From Spirosoma terrae (GTDB taxonomy: Bacteria; Bacteroidota; Bacteroidia; Cytophagales; Spirosomataceae): a stretch of DNA of 64,000 nt. Of this stretch, positions 26,233-35,718 are shown piece after piece. Under the pieces are notes generated by a model. It ran no database searches and was not told the DNA's origin. It was given only the letters and a program-made list of their open reading frames with translations. Location: positions 1 through 64,000 of the forward strand of contig NZ_JAAFZH010000012.1 of assembly GCF_010435915.1 (NCBI RefSeq), read 5' to 3'. Numbering within the stretch: the stretch's first letter is position 1; every line of letters begins with the position of its first letter. Made by a program: the position numbers and the translations under genes.

Positions 26233-28557
26233 TTACTCTAGTCGACGTGTTTTATTTGATTCTCCATAATAATCACCATAGTTATAGCTATAGTAGTAGG
26301 ATTCACCTTCACCTACCCCATTGAGAATAATACTAAGCTTTTGGAAGCGATGCTCCTTGTAAAGTGTATCCACCATTTTGATGTAGTTTTTAGGCGTATG
26401 ATCGTGGCGGATTAGGAACATCGTTGCATCAGCGAACGGAGCAATTAATTGAGAATCGGTTACTAAACCCACGGGTGGCGAATCGACTAATACGTAATCG
26501 AATCGTTCTTTCAACTCTTTGAATAATTGAGCTAGTCGTGGAGAGCTTAATAGTTCCGCGGGATTTGGTGGTAACGGTCCTGCCGTTATAATGTAATAGT
26601 TTTCATAGCCTAAGACTGGATGCAACAACTCATCCACTGTCGCTTCTCCGATTAGATAATTGCTCAAGCCCGCCCGGTTTTCTATATGTAAGCTTTTATG
26701 CAGTTTAGGCTTCCGCATATCCATTTCCAGAATGACGGTAGACTTGCCCACTAAAGCCAGGCTGGCTCCCAGATTCAGGGATACAAATGATTTTCCTTCG
26801 CCACTGATACTGGAGGTAAATAAGAGCACCTGGCTTTGCTCTGGATCGCTACGTAAGAATTGCAGGTTAGTACGTAAAGCCCGTATCTGTTCGCCCACTA
26901 CTGATTGCATTCGGGGCTTGAACACCAGATTATCGGCATCCATCTGACGGCTTTTAACGACCTCGCCTAAAATTGGGATCTGAGTGGCTTCTTCCACATC
27001 AGACCGACGTAATACGCGATTGTTCATCGCATCTTTTGCAGAAATGAATCCTACGGGTACGAGTAAACCGATAATGGCAAATAATCCAAAGATCGTCATT
27101 TTAACCGGCTTGACAGGTTTGCTTCCAGTACGGGCAGCATCCACCGTGCGGCTGTCCGATACGGTAGATGCCGCTGATAAGGCTGTTTCTTCCCGCTTTT
27201 GAAGCAGATAGGTGTATAGTCCGTTCTTAATAGCTTGCTGGCGACTAATGTTCAATAAAGCCCGTTCTTTTCCAGGCACCGTGCGAATCATGCCTTCAAT
27301 ACGCTTATTGTTCACCAGCAATTGATTTTTATTGGTGGTCAGTTGCTGACGTATGGTGGCTACGTTCTCGTTGATGCTGGCTTTGATAGTTTTAATCTGG
27401 CTATCCAGCGATTGGAAAGCTGGACTATTGGGCGCCATTGTCCGGGACACTTCTTCCCGCTTTAGTTCCAGTTCAGAGGCTTTCGTTAAGAGGCCCATTA
27501 AAATTGGATCGCTTAGACCCAACGTAGCAGGTGCCAGACTCTTGTCGCCCGATTGGTTTTTGATATACCGTTCTACGTCATTCAAAGCCCCTAACCGTAT
27601 GTTGACTTCGTTCAGCTGCGTATCATTTTCTTTTACGGTTGTCAGGAACGTTTGCGCCTGTGCACTGAGGTCAGTAATACCCTGGGTCGATTTATACAGC
27701 TCAACTTCTTTCTCAACCGTCGATAATTCACCAGAAATTAAGCCTAAACGTTCTTCAATAAAGCTGAGCGTATTATTCGCCTGTTTGTTTTTATCGACAA
27801 TTGCTTCTTTGTTGTATTCACTAATTAGCTGGTTTAGAACCGCTTCTCCTTTATCCGGTACTGATTCTTCCAGATTCATCACCAGTACGGTCGATTGCTT
27901 GGCGGTAGGTTCAACCTTTAAGTTGGCCAGAAAGCCTTCGACGGCTTCACGATGATCCGATACCGAAACAATAACCGATTCCTGTGAACTAGTGAGCGGC
28001 TTACGGGCAAATACCCGCAGCTTGCCATAAGTCGTTTTTATACTCTGGTCAACGGGGTAGGCCTGTCCATTCAGCTTGATTGTTTTCGCATCAACGAATG
28101 TAATGGTTAGCGGTTCGGTATAAAGCTGTGAATTGGGTTCTTCCACCAGTAACCGTATAGGTGATTCACTATAGATTTCTTTCTTGAACGTAGTGGTTGG
28201 GTGATAATACCGAACATCCAGTCCCAGATTGCTGACGACACGCTCCATTAGTGTGTAGGACTTGAGAATTTCCATCTCATTTTCCACCACTTTGCTACTG
28301 CTGAACAGATCCAGCTCTTTCATCAGGCTTTGCTCCGCAATGCCTTTTTTCTCGTCTTTAATCAGCAAACTAGCCTGAACTTTATAGATCGGCGGTTGAT
28401 AAAGCAGATAGATATAAGCCGCAGCCAGCGCCACCACCAGCGAGCCTACAAACCAGGGCCAGTTACGCAGATAGCGCATCAGGATAGCACGCAGGTTCGG
28501 CTGAGGTTCAACCTCATAGGCCTGGTAGGGCGTATATGGATTAGTAGTCATATTCAT
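26233..28557 (-). CDS. Polysaccharide co-polymerase / tyrosine autokinase (Wzc type)
   Basis: 774 residues. N-terminal Wzz domain with a first membrane helix (WPWFVGSLVVALAAAYIYLL), a long periplasmic coiled coil, a GNVR segment, a second helix (MTIFGLFAIIGLLVPVGFIS, about 485-505), then a BY-kinase domain: Walker A SISGEGKS (583-590), Walker A' ILEMDMRKP (about 609-617), Walker B VLVDSPP (689-695), and a Tyr cluster ESYYYSYNYGDYYGE near 753-767. Autophosphorylation of the cluster controls chain length and export. It is 4 bp from Wza, so co-translated. Confidence 0.96.
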   Translation of the reverse strand: MNMTTNPYTPYQAYEVEPQPNLRAILMRYLRNWPWFVGSLVVALAAAYIYLLYQPPIYKVQASLLIKDEKKGIAEQSLMKELDLFSSSKVVENEMEILKSYTLMERVVSNLGLDVRYYHPTTTFKKEIYSESPIRLLVEEPNSQLYTEPLTITFVDAKTIKLNGQAYPVDQSIKTTYGKLRVFARKPLTSSQESVIVSVSDHREAVEGFLANLKVEPTAKQSTVLVMNLEESVPDKGEAVLNQLISEYNKEAIVDKNKQANNTLSFIEERLGLISGELSTVEKEVELYKSTQGITDLSAQAQTFLTTVKENDTQLNEVNIRLGALNDVERYIKNQSGDKSLAPATLGLSDPILMGLLTKASELELKREEVSRTMAPNSPAFQSLDSQIKTIKASINENVATIRQQLTTNKNQLLVNNKRIEGMIRTVPGKERALLNISRQQAIKNGLYTYLLQKREETALSAASTVSDSRTVDAARTGSKPVKPVKMTIFGLFAIIGLLVPVGFISAKDAMNNRVLRRSDVEEATQIPILGEVVKSRQMDADNLVFKPRMQSVVGEQIRALRTNLQFLRSDPEQSQVLLFTSSISGEGKSFVSLNLGASLALVGKSTVILEMDMRKPKLHKSLHIENRAGLSNYLIGEATVDELLHPVLGYENYYIITAGPLPPNPAELLSSPRLAQLFKELKERFDYVLVDSPPVGLVTDSQLIAPFADATMFLIRHDHTPKNYIKMVDTLYKEHRFQKLSIILNGVGEGESYYYSYNYGDYYGESNKTRRLE

Positions 28558-28560
28558 GTG

Positions 28561-29361
28561 TTAAAAACGGCTAGCAATAATGGCGATAAAGGATAGTGCA
28601 CTCAGAATAATGGGTAATGTCTGATACGTTCGGTCGGCGTTAGCAATCCGCGATTTACCCGGCTCAACATAAATAATGTCGTTAGGGCGCAGGTAGTAGT
28701 AAGGCGATTTGAATACGTCCCGTTTGGTGAGATCGACACGATTAAATGTGCGTTGTCCGTTCTCCTCCCGAATGATCAATACGTTATCTCTACGTCCATA
28801 GATGGTTACGTCACCAGCTAACCCCAAAGCAGCTGGTAGGGATATTTGCTCATTCGGAATTGAGAAAAGCGACGGACGCGCCACTTCGCCAGACACGGAA
28901 ATCTGAAAATTCAGGTTCCTAACGTTTACGGTTGGCTCCTTTAAATAGTCCAGTAGCTTTTGCCGTATCTGGGCGGCTGCCTGCGTATTCGTTAGCCCCT
29001 GAACCATCTGTTTACCAATTAACGGTAACTCGATCTGCCCCTCTTCATTGACCAGATAACCAGGCGTGTAAGGAATTGGCGTTGTTGGCGTGTTAGTAGT
29101 TGGTGCTCCCGCCCGTTCGGCCATCGCAATGGTGGCATACGGATTAAAAAAGGCCGTAGCTTCCGGACTTAAACTGCTTACCTGAACGGACAATACATCG
29201 CCAGCTTTAATGGTTGGAATATATCGGGGAGCGAGCGCCAACGTATCGGAATCTGTTTTCTGATACAATACCAACTCTTTACTGGAAATGCAGCTCGACA
29301 GGCAGGCGCACAATCCAACTATCCAAACAAAGCCCTGAGCTAACCGTAAACGTACTTTCAT
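28561..29361 (-). CDS. Polysaccharide export outer-membrane lipoprotein (Wza-like)
   Basis: 266 residues from the ATG at 29361, which lies 4 bp from the preceding gene; a longer frame to 29430 lacks a signal. Lipoprotein signal GFVWIVGLCACLSSC with Cys around 24. The polysaccharide-export domain (KAGDVLSVQVSSLSPEA, GYLVNEEGQIELPLIG) is followed by an SLBB domain (VNVRNLNFQISVSGEV, LPAALGLAGDVTIYG) and a short C-terminal hydrophobic helix (TLPIILSALSFIAIIASRF). It forms the export channel with Wzc. Confidence 0.94.
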   Translation of the reverse strand: MKVRLRLAQGFVWIVGLCACLSSCISSKELVLYQKTDSDTLALAPRYIPTIKAGDVLSVQVSSLSPEATAFFNPYATIAMAERAGAPTTNTPTTPIPYTPGYLVNEEGQIELPLIGKQMVQGLTNTQAAAQIRQKLLDYLKEPTVNVRNLNFQISVSGEVARPSLFSIPNEQISLPAALGLAGDVTIYGRRDNVLIIREENGQRTFNRVDLTKRDVFKSPYYYLRPNDIIYVEPGKSRIANADRTYQTLPIILSALSFIAIIASRF

Positions 29362-29365
29362 GCGA

Positions 29366-30517
29366 CTATTGTAAATACAAGCGATATTGATTCTGTAAAT
29401 AACTACTATGGTATTGCCGAAGCAGTGCATCTAACTGATAGCCCACTCGGTACCGATTTCCTATTCGATAGCCCCGGCTGTAATTATATTCCCAGCGGAA
29501 CTCTTCGGTACTCCGTACTCTCAACTGTTTCGTTTGGGCAATACGTCCCGGCGGAATCGGAACGGCAAAACTGAAACCGCCTGTCCCACCGTTCGTGGTT
29601 TTTGTGGCAAAAAAGCCTACTTCCACATTGCCCATCTGCCGGATCACATCGACTCGCGCCCCCCGATCCTGATACATATACTGCCCACCCGATACTTTCA
29701 GTGTTAGATCACGCGAAGGGATTCGATACGCTACGTCGGCCAGGAGCATCAGATGCTGCAACGATTCATAATAGAAGCCATTACTCGGGAAATAGTAAAA
29801 GCCGGTATAACTCGTTTCAATGCCAAACGACCAGTTTTTGGTCAGATCAGCGTGACGGTATTGCACATTAACCCCATACTGATCATTATAAAACAATCCC
29901 GCTGACAGACTCATAAAATTCGTTCCATCCAGTGCCAGAAACTGATTCAGAAACGTTGGTGCGGGTCGTACATTCAGCGCCTGATTATCCAGCCTGTTCA
30001 CGATTGGAAATAGAACACCCCAGTTTAGGACTAAGCCTCGGCCCAGATAAAGCTGGCTCTGGAGCAACAGGTTTGTTTTACTTTCCACTGGGTTCTCCCG
30101 ATAGCCAAACTGAGCAATAAACTCGGGTTGCAATCTGAAATCCAGTTTATACCGTCGTCCATCAAAGGGATGGGCTTTTGCAAAGGCTTTCCGTTCAGAT
30201 TGGCTAACCGAACGAGCGGAGAATGTTGGCGTTACCGTATAGTGAGCAATGGGTACTCCCTGATAGAGCGGAACAAACTCATTGATTCCTTGTACAGATA
30301 ATGGCTCCGACAATTCCAGTAAGCCAATGCCAGGGTTTCGATAAAGCCGCTGCTCGTAATACACCCGGTGCTGCCCACTATCGATTACCATATTCTCGTA
30401 GTTTGTCAGTACGTCTTTTTGCTGTGCTGAACAAACCTGAACCATCCATAGCCACGCTATACACGATAACCAATACATCCTGGCCCCTCGCCCTATACGC
30501 CGATCAATTACCTTCAT
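29366..30517 (-). CDS. Outer-membrane beta-barrel protein of the EPS locus (YjbH-like second half?)
   Basis: 383 residues; signal peptide MYWLSCIAWLWMVQVCSAQQ begins at residue 14, so the true start may be the ATG at 30478. The mature protein is strand-rich (YKLDFRLQPEFIAQFGYREN, YRHADLTKNWSFGIETSYTG, FGFFATK-type strands) and Tyr-rich. It overlaps the 3' end of the YjbH-like gene by 14 bp. Together the two are about as long as a proteobacterial YjbH (about 700 residues), suggesting a two-gene version; this is inference. Probably involved in polysaccharide passage or retention at the surface. Confidence 0.7.
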   Translation of the reverse strand: MKVIDRRIGRGARMYWLSCIAWLWMVQVCSAQQKDVLTNYENMVIDSGQHRVYYEQRLYRNPGIGLLELSEPLSVQGINEFVPLYQGVPIAHYTVTPTFSARSVSQSERKAFAKAHPFDGRRYKLDFRLQPEFIAQFGYRENPVESKTNLLLQSQLYLGRGLVLNWGVLFPIVNRLDNQALNVRPAPTFLNQFLALDGTNFMSLSAGLFYNDQYGVNVQYRHADLTKNWSFGIETSYTGFYYFPSNGFYYESLQHLMLLADVAYRIPSRDLTLKVSGGQYMYQDRGARVDVIRQMGNVEVGFFATKTTNGGTGGFSFAVPIPPGRIAQTKQLRVRSTEEFRWEYNYSRGYRIGNRYRVGYQLDALLRQYHSSYLQNQYRLYLQ

Positions 30518-31328
30518 GCTTCCGAAGTCGTTTAGGTAATTGAAACAGACGTAGTGAATACGACGTACCCGCCGTAAACTGATCGCCGTTCAGCAAACCA
30601 GCCTGAATGGTCCAGTGTTTGAAGAGCGTTACGTATCCTCCCGCGTTTAGATGCTGCGAATCCCACTCAACCATTACGCCAGCCTTTTTGGCAAAACTCA
30701 ACTTAACGCCACCAAAAGGCCCGGATAAATAATGGTAGGGTCTATCTCGTTTATCCTTCAGCGTATAACCAGAGAAGATATCCTCATTCTGACTATTCTT
30801 GACCTCCGCCCGATACAACGAGTACGGACTGCCCATACCAATCGTAATAGCCGTTTCGATCGATTTGCTCAAAGACACATGCTTGGTAGCTACCAGCGCA
30901 TTTGTTATCAGTGAGTTATCAATACCGAAGGGCGCAGAAAGAATAACAGCCAATGAAGGGCGTTTTTCTTTCTCAGTAAGTACTACGTATTTCAAATCAA
31001 TCTGCCGATCGCCAATCCCTTTGTCCGCAAAACGTACTGGGCCATTAGGATTCAGCAAATTCAGATTCACTTCAAGACGAGGTAGTATAACCAAATTCAC
31101 AAAACTGATACTTTCCGAATTTTTTTTATTAAACCGGAAAGCATAGTTCGATGGGTTAAACGTGTAGCCAAACGAAAACGTACCATCTTCCTGTACCTCT
31201 GCCGTTGGGATATACAGTAGCCCAGACTTACCGGAAACATTAACCTGTCCCCAAAGTCGGCCGGAGTATAGGCTACAGAGTAGCCCTAATCCTATCCAAA
31301 AAACCTTTTTATCGGTCTTCATGAGCAC
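30504..31328 (-). CDS. YjbH-domain outer-membrane protein (N-terminal half type)
   Basis: 274 residues; signal peptide VFWIGLGLLCSLYSGRLWGQ. VSGKSGLLYIPTAEVQEDGT followed by FSFGYTF resembles the N-terminal GL-x-x-P-T-A signature of YjbH/YbjH exopolysaccharide proteins, then LEVNLNLLNP, GDRQIDLKYVVL and FGGVKLSFAKKAGVMVEWD strands. Expected to be a beta barrel. It starts the second half of the locus and overlaps the next gene by 14 bp, implying translational coupling. Confidence 0.75.
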   Translation of the reverse strand: MLMKTDKKVFWIGLGLLCSLYSGRLWGQVNVSGKSGLLYIPTAEVQEDGTFSFGYTFNPSNYAFRFNKKNSESISFVNLVILPRLEVNLNLLNPNGPVRFADKGIGDRQIDLKYVVLTEKEKRPSLAVILSAPFGIDNSLITNALVATKHVSLSKSIETAITIGMGSPYSLYRAEVKNSQNEDIFSGYTLKDKRDRPYHYLSGPFGGVKLSFAKKAGVMVEWDSQHLNAGGYVTLFKHWTIQAGLLNGDQFTAGTSYSLRLFQLPKRLRKHEGN

Positions 31329-31400
31329 TGTATTCTTGAACGTATAAGTCTATACGTATTAATTGCATTGGTATGTATTACGAAGCTGGCGTTCCAGCAT

Positions 31401-32123
31401 TTACTTCAGTTTCAGCCGTAGCGACAAGCCCGCTTCAACACCGTTCAGGCTAACCTTTTCGGTCGTACTGGTTGTTTCCGTACGAGCTACCTGATTGTAG
31501 CTCCCCAAATGATAGCGTACATCGACGGCTACGTATAGTTTCTTGACCAGTTGCCGCTCAGCCCCTACCAGTAGCTGTATACCGTAGTTGTTGCCTGCCT
31601 GTGTTTCATCAACGGAACCCGTTCCGCCCGTTACCTGCCGGTTAAATTTGTTATTGACAAAATAGCGGGCAACACTAACACCGATATAAGGCGTCAGGAA
31701 CGGAGCTTTCGGCGCTTCCTCGCCTTCTTTGGCAACGGCGGCTTTCTCGAACGTGTATTTCAGATCCAGGGAAACCGGAATGATCGATAGCGTTAATTTC
31801 TCCGTGCGATTGATGCCCCCGCTGCTCAACGAGCTGGATACAGACTTGCTCCAGAAACCAACCCGTCCGCCAACGGAGAGTCCTTTGACCAGGCCAATCT
31901 CCAGAGCAGCCGTTGGCATAATGCTACCATTCAGTTTAGCCCCTTGATCGTTGTTGTAGGCGGTCAGGAACGAACGCTCATTCCAGTAATCCAGAGATGG
32001 CCCCCAATAGCTGGCTCCTACGCTGATGCTCTTTAAGTTTACCTGTGCCTGGGCAGTCGATGGTTTTATGAATAAACCCGCTACAAAAGCCGAGAAGGAC
32101 AGGAATAGGTATCTTTTTTTCAT
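31401..32123 (-). CDS. Outer-membrane beta-barrel protein
   Basis: 240 residues; signal peptide MKKRYLFLSFSAFVAGLFI, cleavage near AQAQ-V. The mature part reads as an 8-strand barrel (SISVGASYWGPSLDYWN, AALEIGLVKGLSVGGRVGFW, IIPVSLDLKYTFEK, TPYIGVSVARYF, LYVAVDVRYHLG) ending LSLRLKLK. An Ala/Glu-rich periplasmic turn (EKAAVAKEGEEAPKAPF) lies in the middle. No specific family assigned. It is probably the second gene of the EPS transcription unit, 48 bp downstream of the lipoprotein gene. Confidence 0.8.
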   Translation of the reverse strand: MKKRYLFLSFSAFVAGLFIKPSTAQAQVNLKSISVGASYWGPSLDYWNERSFLTAYNNDQGAKLNGSIMPTAALEIGLVKGLSVGGRVGFWSKSVSSSLSSGGINRTEKLTLSIIPVSLDLKYTFEKAAVAKEGEEAPKAPFLTPYIGVSVARYFVNNKFNRQVTGGTGSVDETQAGNNYGIQLLVGAERQLVKKLYVAVDVRYHLGSYNQVARTETTSTTEKVSLNGVEAGLSLRLKLK

Positions 32124-32171
32124 GATCTTGATTGAACGTAGTAAATTCTGGTGAGTTAAAGATCCTATTAC

Positions 32172-33215
32172 TTATTCAGCTCCGATACGTCCACCACCCT
32201 GGTTGTGACAGCTGTTGATAGCCTGTGTCCGGGCAGCATTCAGCGCAGCCATAGCCGCATTGAAGTTAGCCGTAATAGCCTGCGTATCAGCCGTAGAAGC
32301 ATTTTGCACAGCCGTTGCCTGAGCGTTACAGGCTACAATTTCTGCCGCTTTCACAGTACTGATCTGTTCCGAAATCTGAACATAAGATACCAGATATAAT
32401 ACTTTCAATAAGGCTTTATCAGAATCAGGAATCGCAGCTCCACTGATGGCCGTATTGGCTTCATTGTACTGGCTGCTAGCCTGGCTCAACAAGTTGGCAT
32501 AATACGCATTCTTATCGTTATTACATGATGTCGCCTGCTGCTGAGCGGCTGTCAATTGAGCCTGGTGTGCCGCATTGACTGAGCTAGCCTGAGCATCACG
32601 GGCAGCTGTTAAGTTGGCTACTGCCGTATTATACGACGCATTGGCTGCATCCTGGCAGGCGTCGTTAGTCTTCGTCGTGGCATTGGCAGTAACCGGTACT
32701 ACGGTATTTCCATCAGCACCGATACGTCCGCCTACGGGTTTACCATTCACGGTTGGTAAGGTAAACTTAGGCATGTAGGCCTGAAGCGCTGGGTTTTTAG
32801 CCAGAGCGTCGGTTTGTGCTTTTAGATTAGCAGGCAGAGTACCTCCAGACGAGATGCTGGCAACAACAGCTGGTGTAAACGCAGCCGCCAGTTGCGTAGC
32901 CTGATCCGCTGGGATAGCCTTCGCTACGTCTGCGGTAGCCTGTTGCACAGCAGCGGACGGTTGTCCAGAAGACAGACTGGCTAATCCGCTGGTAACGGCC
33001 GACGTAACGGTCGATGATTGCACAGAACCCGCCGTTACCGTAACAGTGGCTGGGGTGGTGGCTTTTACTTCCGGTAATTTTACATTGTCGATTCCCTTAA
33101 ACGTATACGTGAACGGGGTAACACCGGCTACGTCTTTCGTTTTACAGTTGTAGAGGACAGTAGCCAGGCAGAAACCATAAAACAGGAGCCTAATTTTCGG
33201 AGTTGAAGTTCTCAT
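32172..33215 (-). CDS. Ala/Thr-rich hypothetical lipoprotein with GGRIGA motifs
   Basis: 347 residues from the ATG at 33215 (a further ATG at 33245 adds ten residues before a worse signal). Signal LLFYGFCLATVLYNCKTKD with lipobox Cys. It has very high Ala, Thr, Gln and Ser; helical tracts such as AALNAARTQAINSC and AANASYNTAVANLTAARDAQ suggest coiled coils. Two copies of GGRIGA occur, one central (PVGGRIGADGN) and one at the C-terminus (GGGRIGAE). Four Cys in the second half. Function unknown; first gene upstream of the EPS outer-membrane genes. Confidence 0.75.
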   Translation of the reverse strand: MRTSTPKIRLLFYGFCLATVLYNCKTKDVAGVTPFTYTFKGIDNVKLPEVKATTPATVTVTAGSVQSSTVTSAVTSGLASLSSGQPSAAVQQATADVAKAIPADQATQLAAAFTPAVVASISSGGTLPANLKAQTDALAKNPALQAYMPKFTLPTVNGKPVGGRIGADGNTVVPVTANATTKTNDACQDAANASYNTAVANLTAARDAQASSVNAAHQAQLTAAQQQATSCNNDKNAYYANLLSQASSQYNEANTAISGAAIPDSDKALLKVLYLVSYVQISEQISTVKAAEIVACNAQATAVQNASTADTQAITANFNAAMAALNAARTQAINSCHNQGGGRIGAE

Positions 33216-34470
33216 GTAAAGGTTGTTATGAGTAGCGCGATACAAAAATGGTTAATGAATAATGGTTGATTTTTCAGCGCACCAAGCGCTATGTTTTACT
33301 GGAAACTACGTATTCATTAGTGTCGTTACGGTCGATTCAGGCAATAGCTTTCCACCACGCCAGCAGTTGTGCATAGCGGCAAATCGAAACCTGATTACTC
33401 TATTCTTTCCCCTAAAGACGTTATACTATCAAGTGAATAGCTTTGTCTGCTGAAACATACCTGTTCCGAAAAAGAATAAGACGTGTATAGCCTGTACGTT
33501 TAAAAATCCGGCCAGTATCTGAGGGAATAATCGACATTCGCCGATACGTCAGATTCATGGCTTCGGGAAAGATGTTTAGTCATTACTCCCTATAGTTTGA
33601 CTTGTGGATAGTTTAGTAGAAGTCTTCCTTAATCGATGTTACGGTTTTCTTCCTAAGACAAACTTACTAAATATCCACCTGAGTAATTACCCGCCTACCG
33701 AAGCGTATAAATCGAATTTATTATCCGGGGGAAGCTAGTATAGACAAGCTGGTCGTATCAACTTCTTACAACCGATTATATACTACAAAAAAGAAAAAAA
33801 ATACGATTATACATATACGACGTGGTTGCTAATAAATCAAAGTAGGCAGTTAATAGACTAAAAAGGCATTTATAAATTTTAATCCCGTTTTTAGGCTGGT
33901 AAACGCAGTCGTTGATACATCCAATGCCTAATGAGTATTTATAAGAATAATTTATATATATATTCTACTATCCATAAACTAATAATGACCTTTATAAGAA
34001 ATAGCAATACCATCCATCACAGACAACCAGGTGTTTGCTTGAGACCTGTCTGTAGTTGATATAACCTTCCACGGTAACGGCCAAGTGTTTAAGCCCTCCC
34101 CATAAAGCTAATCTAGTAGGAGTTTCACGTAGATGATGGATTAGGTTTGTTTTTACGCTATTTACCACCCCTGCCAGAACGCTGGCCTGGCCCCTCCTAA
34201 AACCTAATCGTGCAGGGGTTTTGAAAAGAGTTTAATTCAGTATTCCAAAGGGTCAATTTTTACTTGGCTTTTCACCCCTAAATCCCCTAAAGGGGACTTT
34301 ACTCGCGCTTGAATAAGTCCCCTTTAGGGGATTTAGGGGTAAAAAAGCGGATCAAATAAGGGGTTTATGGCATCCACGTGAAAGCCTTACAAGATATCCC
34401 CCGCCAACTACAAACGAAGTAAAATTGGCTACAAACGGATTGGACGCTATTTTGCCAGGAAGCAAACTAC
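33216..34470. other. Gene-poor region with repeat copy 2
   Basis: About 1.25 kb without a credible gene; a 63-codon frame at 33262-33453 looks spurious. An imperfect inverted repeat (GTGGATAGTTTAGTAG at 33604-33619 and CTTACTAAATATCCAC at 33663-33678) and the 188-bp element at 34193-34380 are the only structures noticed. The left part should hold the EPS operon promoter. Confidence 0.5.
34193..34380. repeat. 187-bp palindromic dispersed repeat, copy 2
   Basis: Matches 11594-11780 over its whole length with scattered substitutions and one-base indels. The central arms are 34273-34301 and 34314-34340 with the same CTCGCGCTTGAA loop. Both copies end CATCCACGTG and share GTTCCAAAGGGTCAATTTT-type flank sequence. 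No coding capacity. Confidence 0.85.
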
Positions 34471-34761
34471 TCAGCTAAGTAATTGCTTCACAAGAACGGC
34501 CCACTCCTCCTCGAACGTACCATCGAAGAATGACGATCCAGCCCGACGGTACCAGTAGTTGGCATTAAAGCGATCGCCTTCTTTGCGGTGCAGATAGGCG
34601 TGGATGCGATCGTACGCTTTTTCGCCTTCGCGTGTCTGCGCAATACTGTGCGCGGCTTCCCAGTCGCCGTTGGCATCGTACCAAAGTGATTGTAACAAGG
34701 GCTGCAAACCAGCCGGGGGCGCTGGCTGGCTCAACGTAGCGGTAAATTGCTCGAAGGTCAT
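34471..34761 (-). CDS. Conserved hypothetical protein
   Basis: 96 residues, soluble, mainly helical with many aromatic residues: LQSLWYDANGDWEAAHSIAQ, YDRIHAYLHRKEGDRFNANY and WYRRAGSSFFDGTFEEEWAV. The pattern W-x-x-A-H-x-I-A-Q and N-Y-W-Y-R-R-A-G recurs in uncharacterised bacterial proteins (from memory), so the gene is real, but no function is known. It lies 36 bp downstream of the DUF3298 lipoprotein gene on the same strand, possibly co-transcribed. Confidence 0.8.
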   Translation of the reverse strand: MTFEQFTATLSQPAPPAGLQPLLQSLWYDANGDWEAAHSIAQTREGEKAYDRIHAYLHRKEGDRFNANYWYRRAGSSFFDGTFEEEWAVLVKQLLS

Positions 34762-34797
34762 ATCATTTTACACGTTATACCAAACAAATACCGTTTA

Positions 34798-35592
34798 TTA
34801 CCAGTCGCCACGCAGAATTCCGTTCAGCTGCTCATACGGTACGGTTACTTCGATTGGCCCAACGGCATAGGCCGCAATTTCGTACGGATTGTAATAGAAA
34901 ATCAGGCCATTGCGTCCTAAACCAACATTAGCGGGTAGAAAAAACTGGCCATCCCGGAGAAAATAGCCACGCTCTTCGAGATTATACTGCGGGAGTAAAT
35001 CCTGCTGTTTTCGGAATGCTTTTTCAACAACGCCCAATAGTGCGGTTGTGTCCGATACAATATCGTTCAACGCCAGAGTCCGGCCCGTTTCCCGATCAAA
35101 GGTGTAAAAAGCCAGATTCGAATTGGGATGGGCGCCACCCGTGTAGGCGTAGGTCTCAAACTTGACCGTAATGGCATTGGAGCCCGTATAGACAGTATCG
35201 ACTCTCGTTTTCAATTCCCAGCAGCCGCCCAGTTTATCCATATCTTTCATGATGGCTTCATAATCGGCGGCAAACAACGAAGCGGCTTTACTGATATCGG
35301 TCTGCGCATCGGGATTACTGGCCACCGTAGCACTATCGAGCCAGCTCACAATACTACCAATACTCAACTGACGCATGCTATCGTTGATGGCGCGGGCTGC
35401 TTTTGAATCATCTTTTAACTGAACATAGGCGATCGATACGTTCACCCCTTTATTCGTCGATGTATCACACTGGCCCGCTCCGGTAAGATCGTATCGTTTG
35501 TGTTCCAATACCGGCGGAGCAGAATTGCCTCGATCACAGGCCGTTATCCATACTGTTGAGCAAAAAAGAAAAGCAGCGAAAAAATACTTCAT
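34798..35592 (-). CDS. DUF4163/DUF3298 (RsiV-like) lipoprotein
   Basis: 264 residues from the ATG at 35592, chosen because MKYFFAAFLFCSTVWITAC is a clear lipoprotein signal with Cys 19. After it come a DUF4163-type region (YVQLKDDSKAARAINDSM) and a DUF3298 domain (FETYAYTGGAHPNSNLAFYTF, the hallmark GGAHP; YYNPYEIAAYAVGPIEVTVP). Related domains occur in RsiV and the deacetylase PdaC. Probably a periplasm-facing, carbohydrate- or lysozyme-binding lipoprotein; the ligand is unknown. Confidence 0.88.
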   Translation of the reverse strand: MKYFFAAFLFCSTVWITACDRGNSAPPVLEHKRYDLTGAGQCDTSTNKGVNVSIAYVQLKDDSKAARAINDSMRQLSIGSIVSWLDSATVASNPDAQTDISKAASLFAADYEAIMKDMDKLGGCWELKTRVDTVYTGSNAITVKFETYAYTGGAHPNSNLAFYTFDRETGRTLALNDIVSDTTALLGVVEKAFRKQQDLLPQYNLEERGYFLRDGQFFLPANVGLGRNGLIFYYNPYEIAAYAVGPIEVTVPYEQLNGILRGDW

Positions 35593-35718
35593 GCAAACGA
35601 CTTTAAATACCTCGGGCTCAGCATATATGATACAAAGTTGATGAACGAGTAACAAACCCAATCAACTAGGCTAATAAAATCAGCCTTCCAGCATCACAAT
35701 TTATCCAAACCCTTTTCC

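Noticed and set aside
27353-27955. 200-codon plus-strand ORF inside Wzc
   Set aside because: Antisense shadow of the coiled-coil part of Wzc; Ser/Leu/Arg-rich composition typical of a reverse-complement frame.
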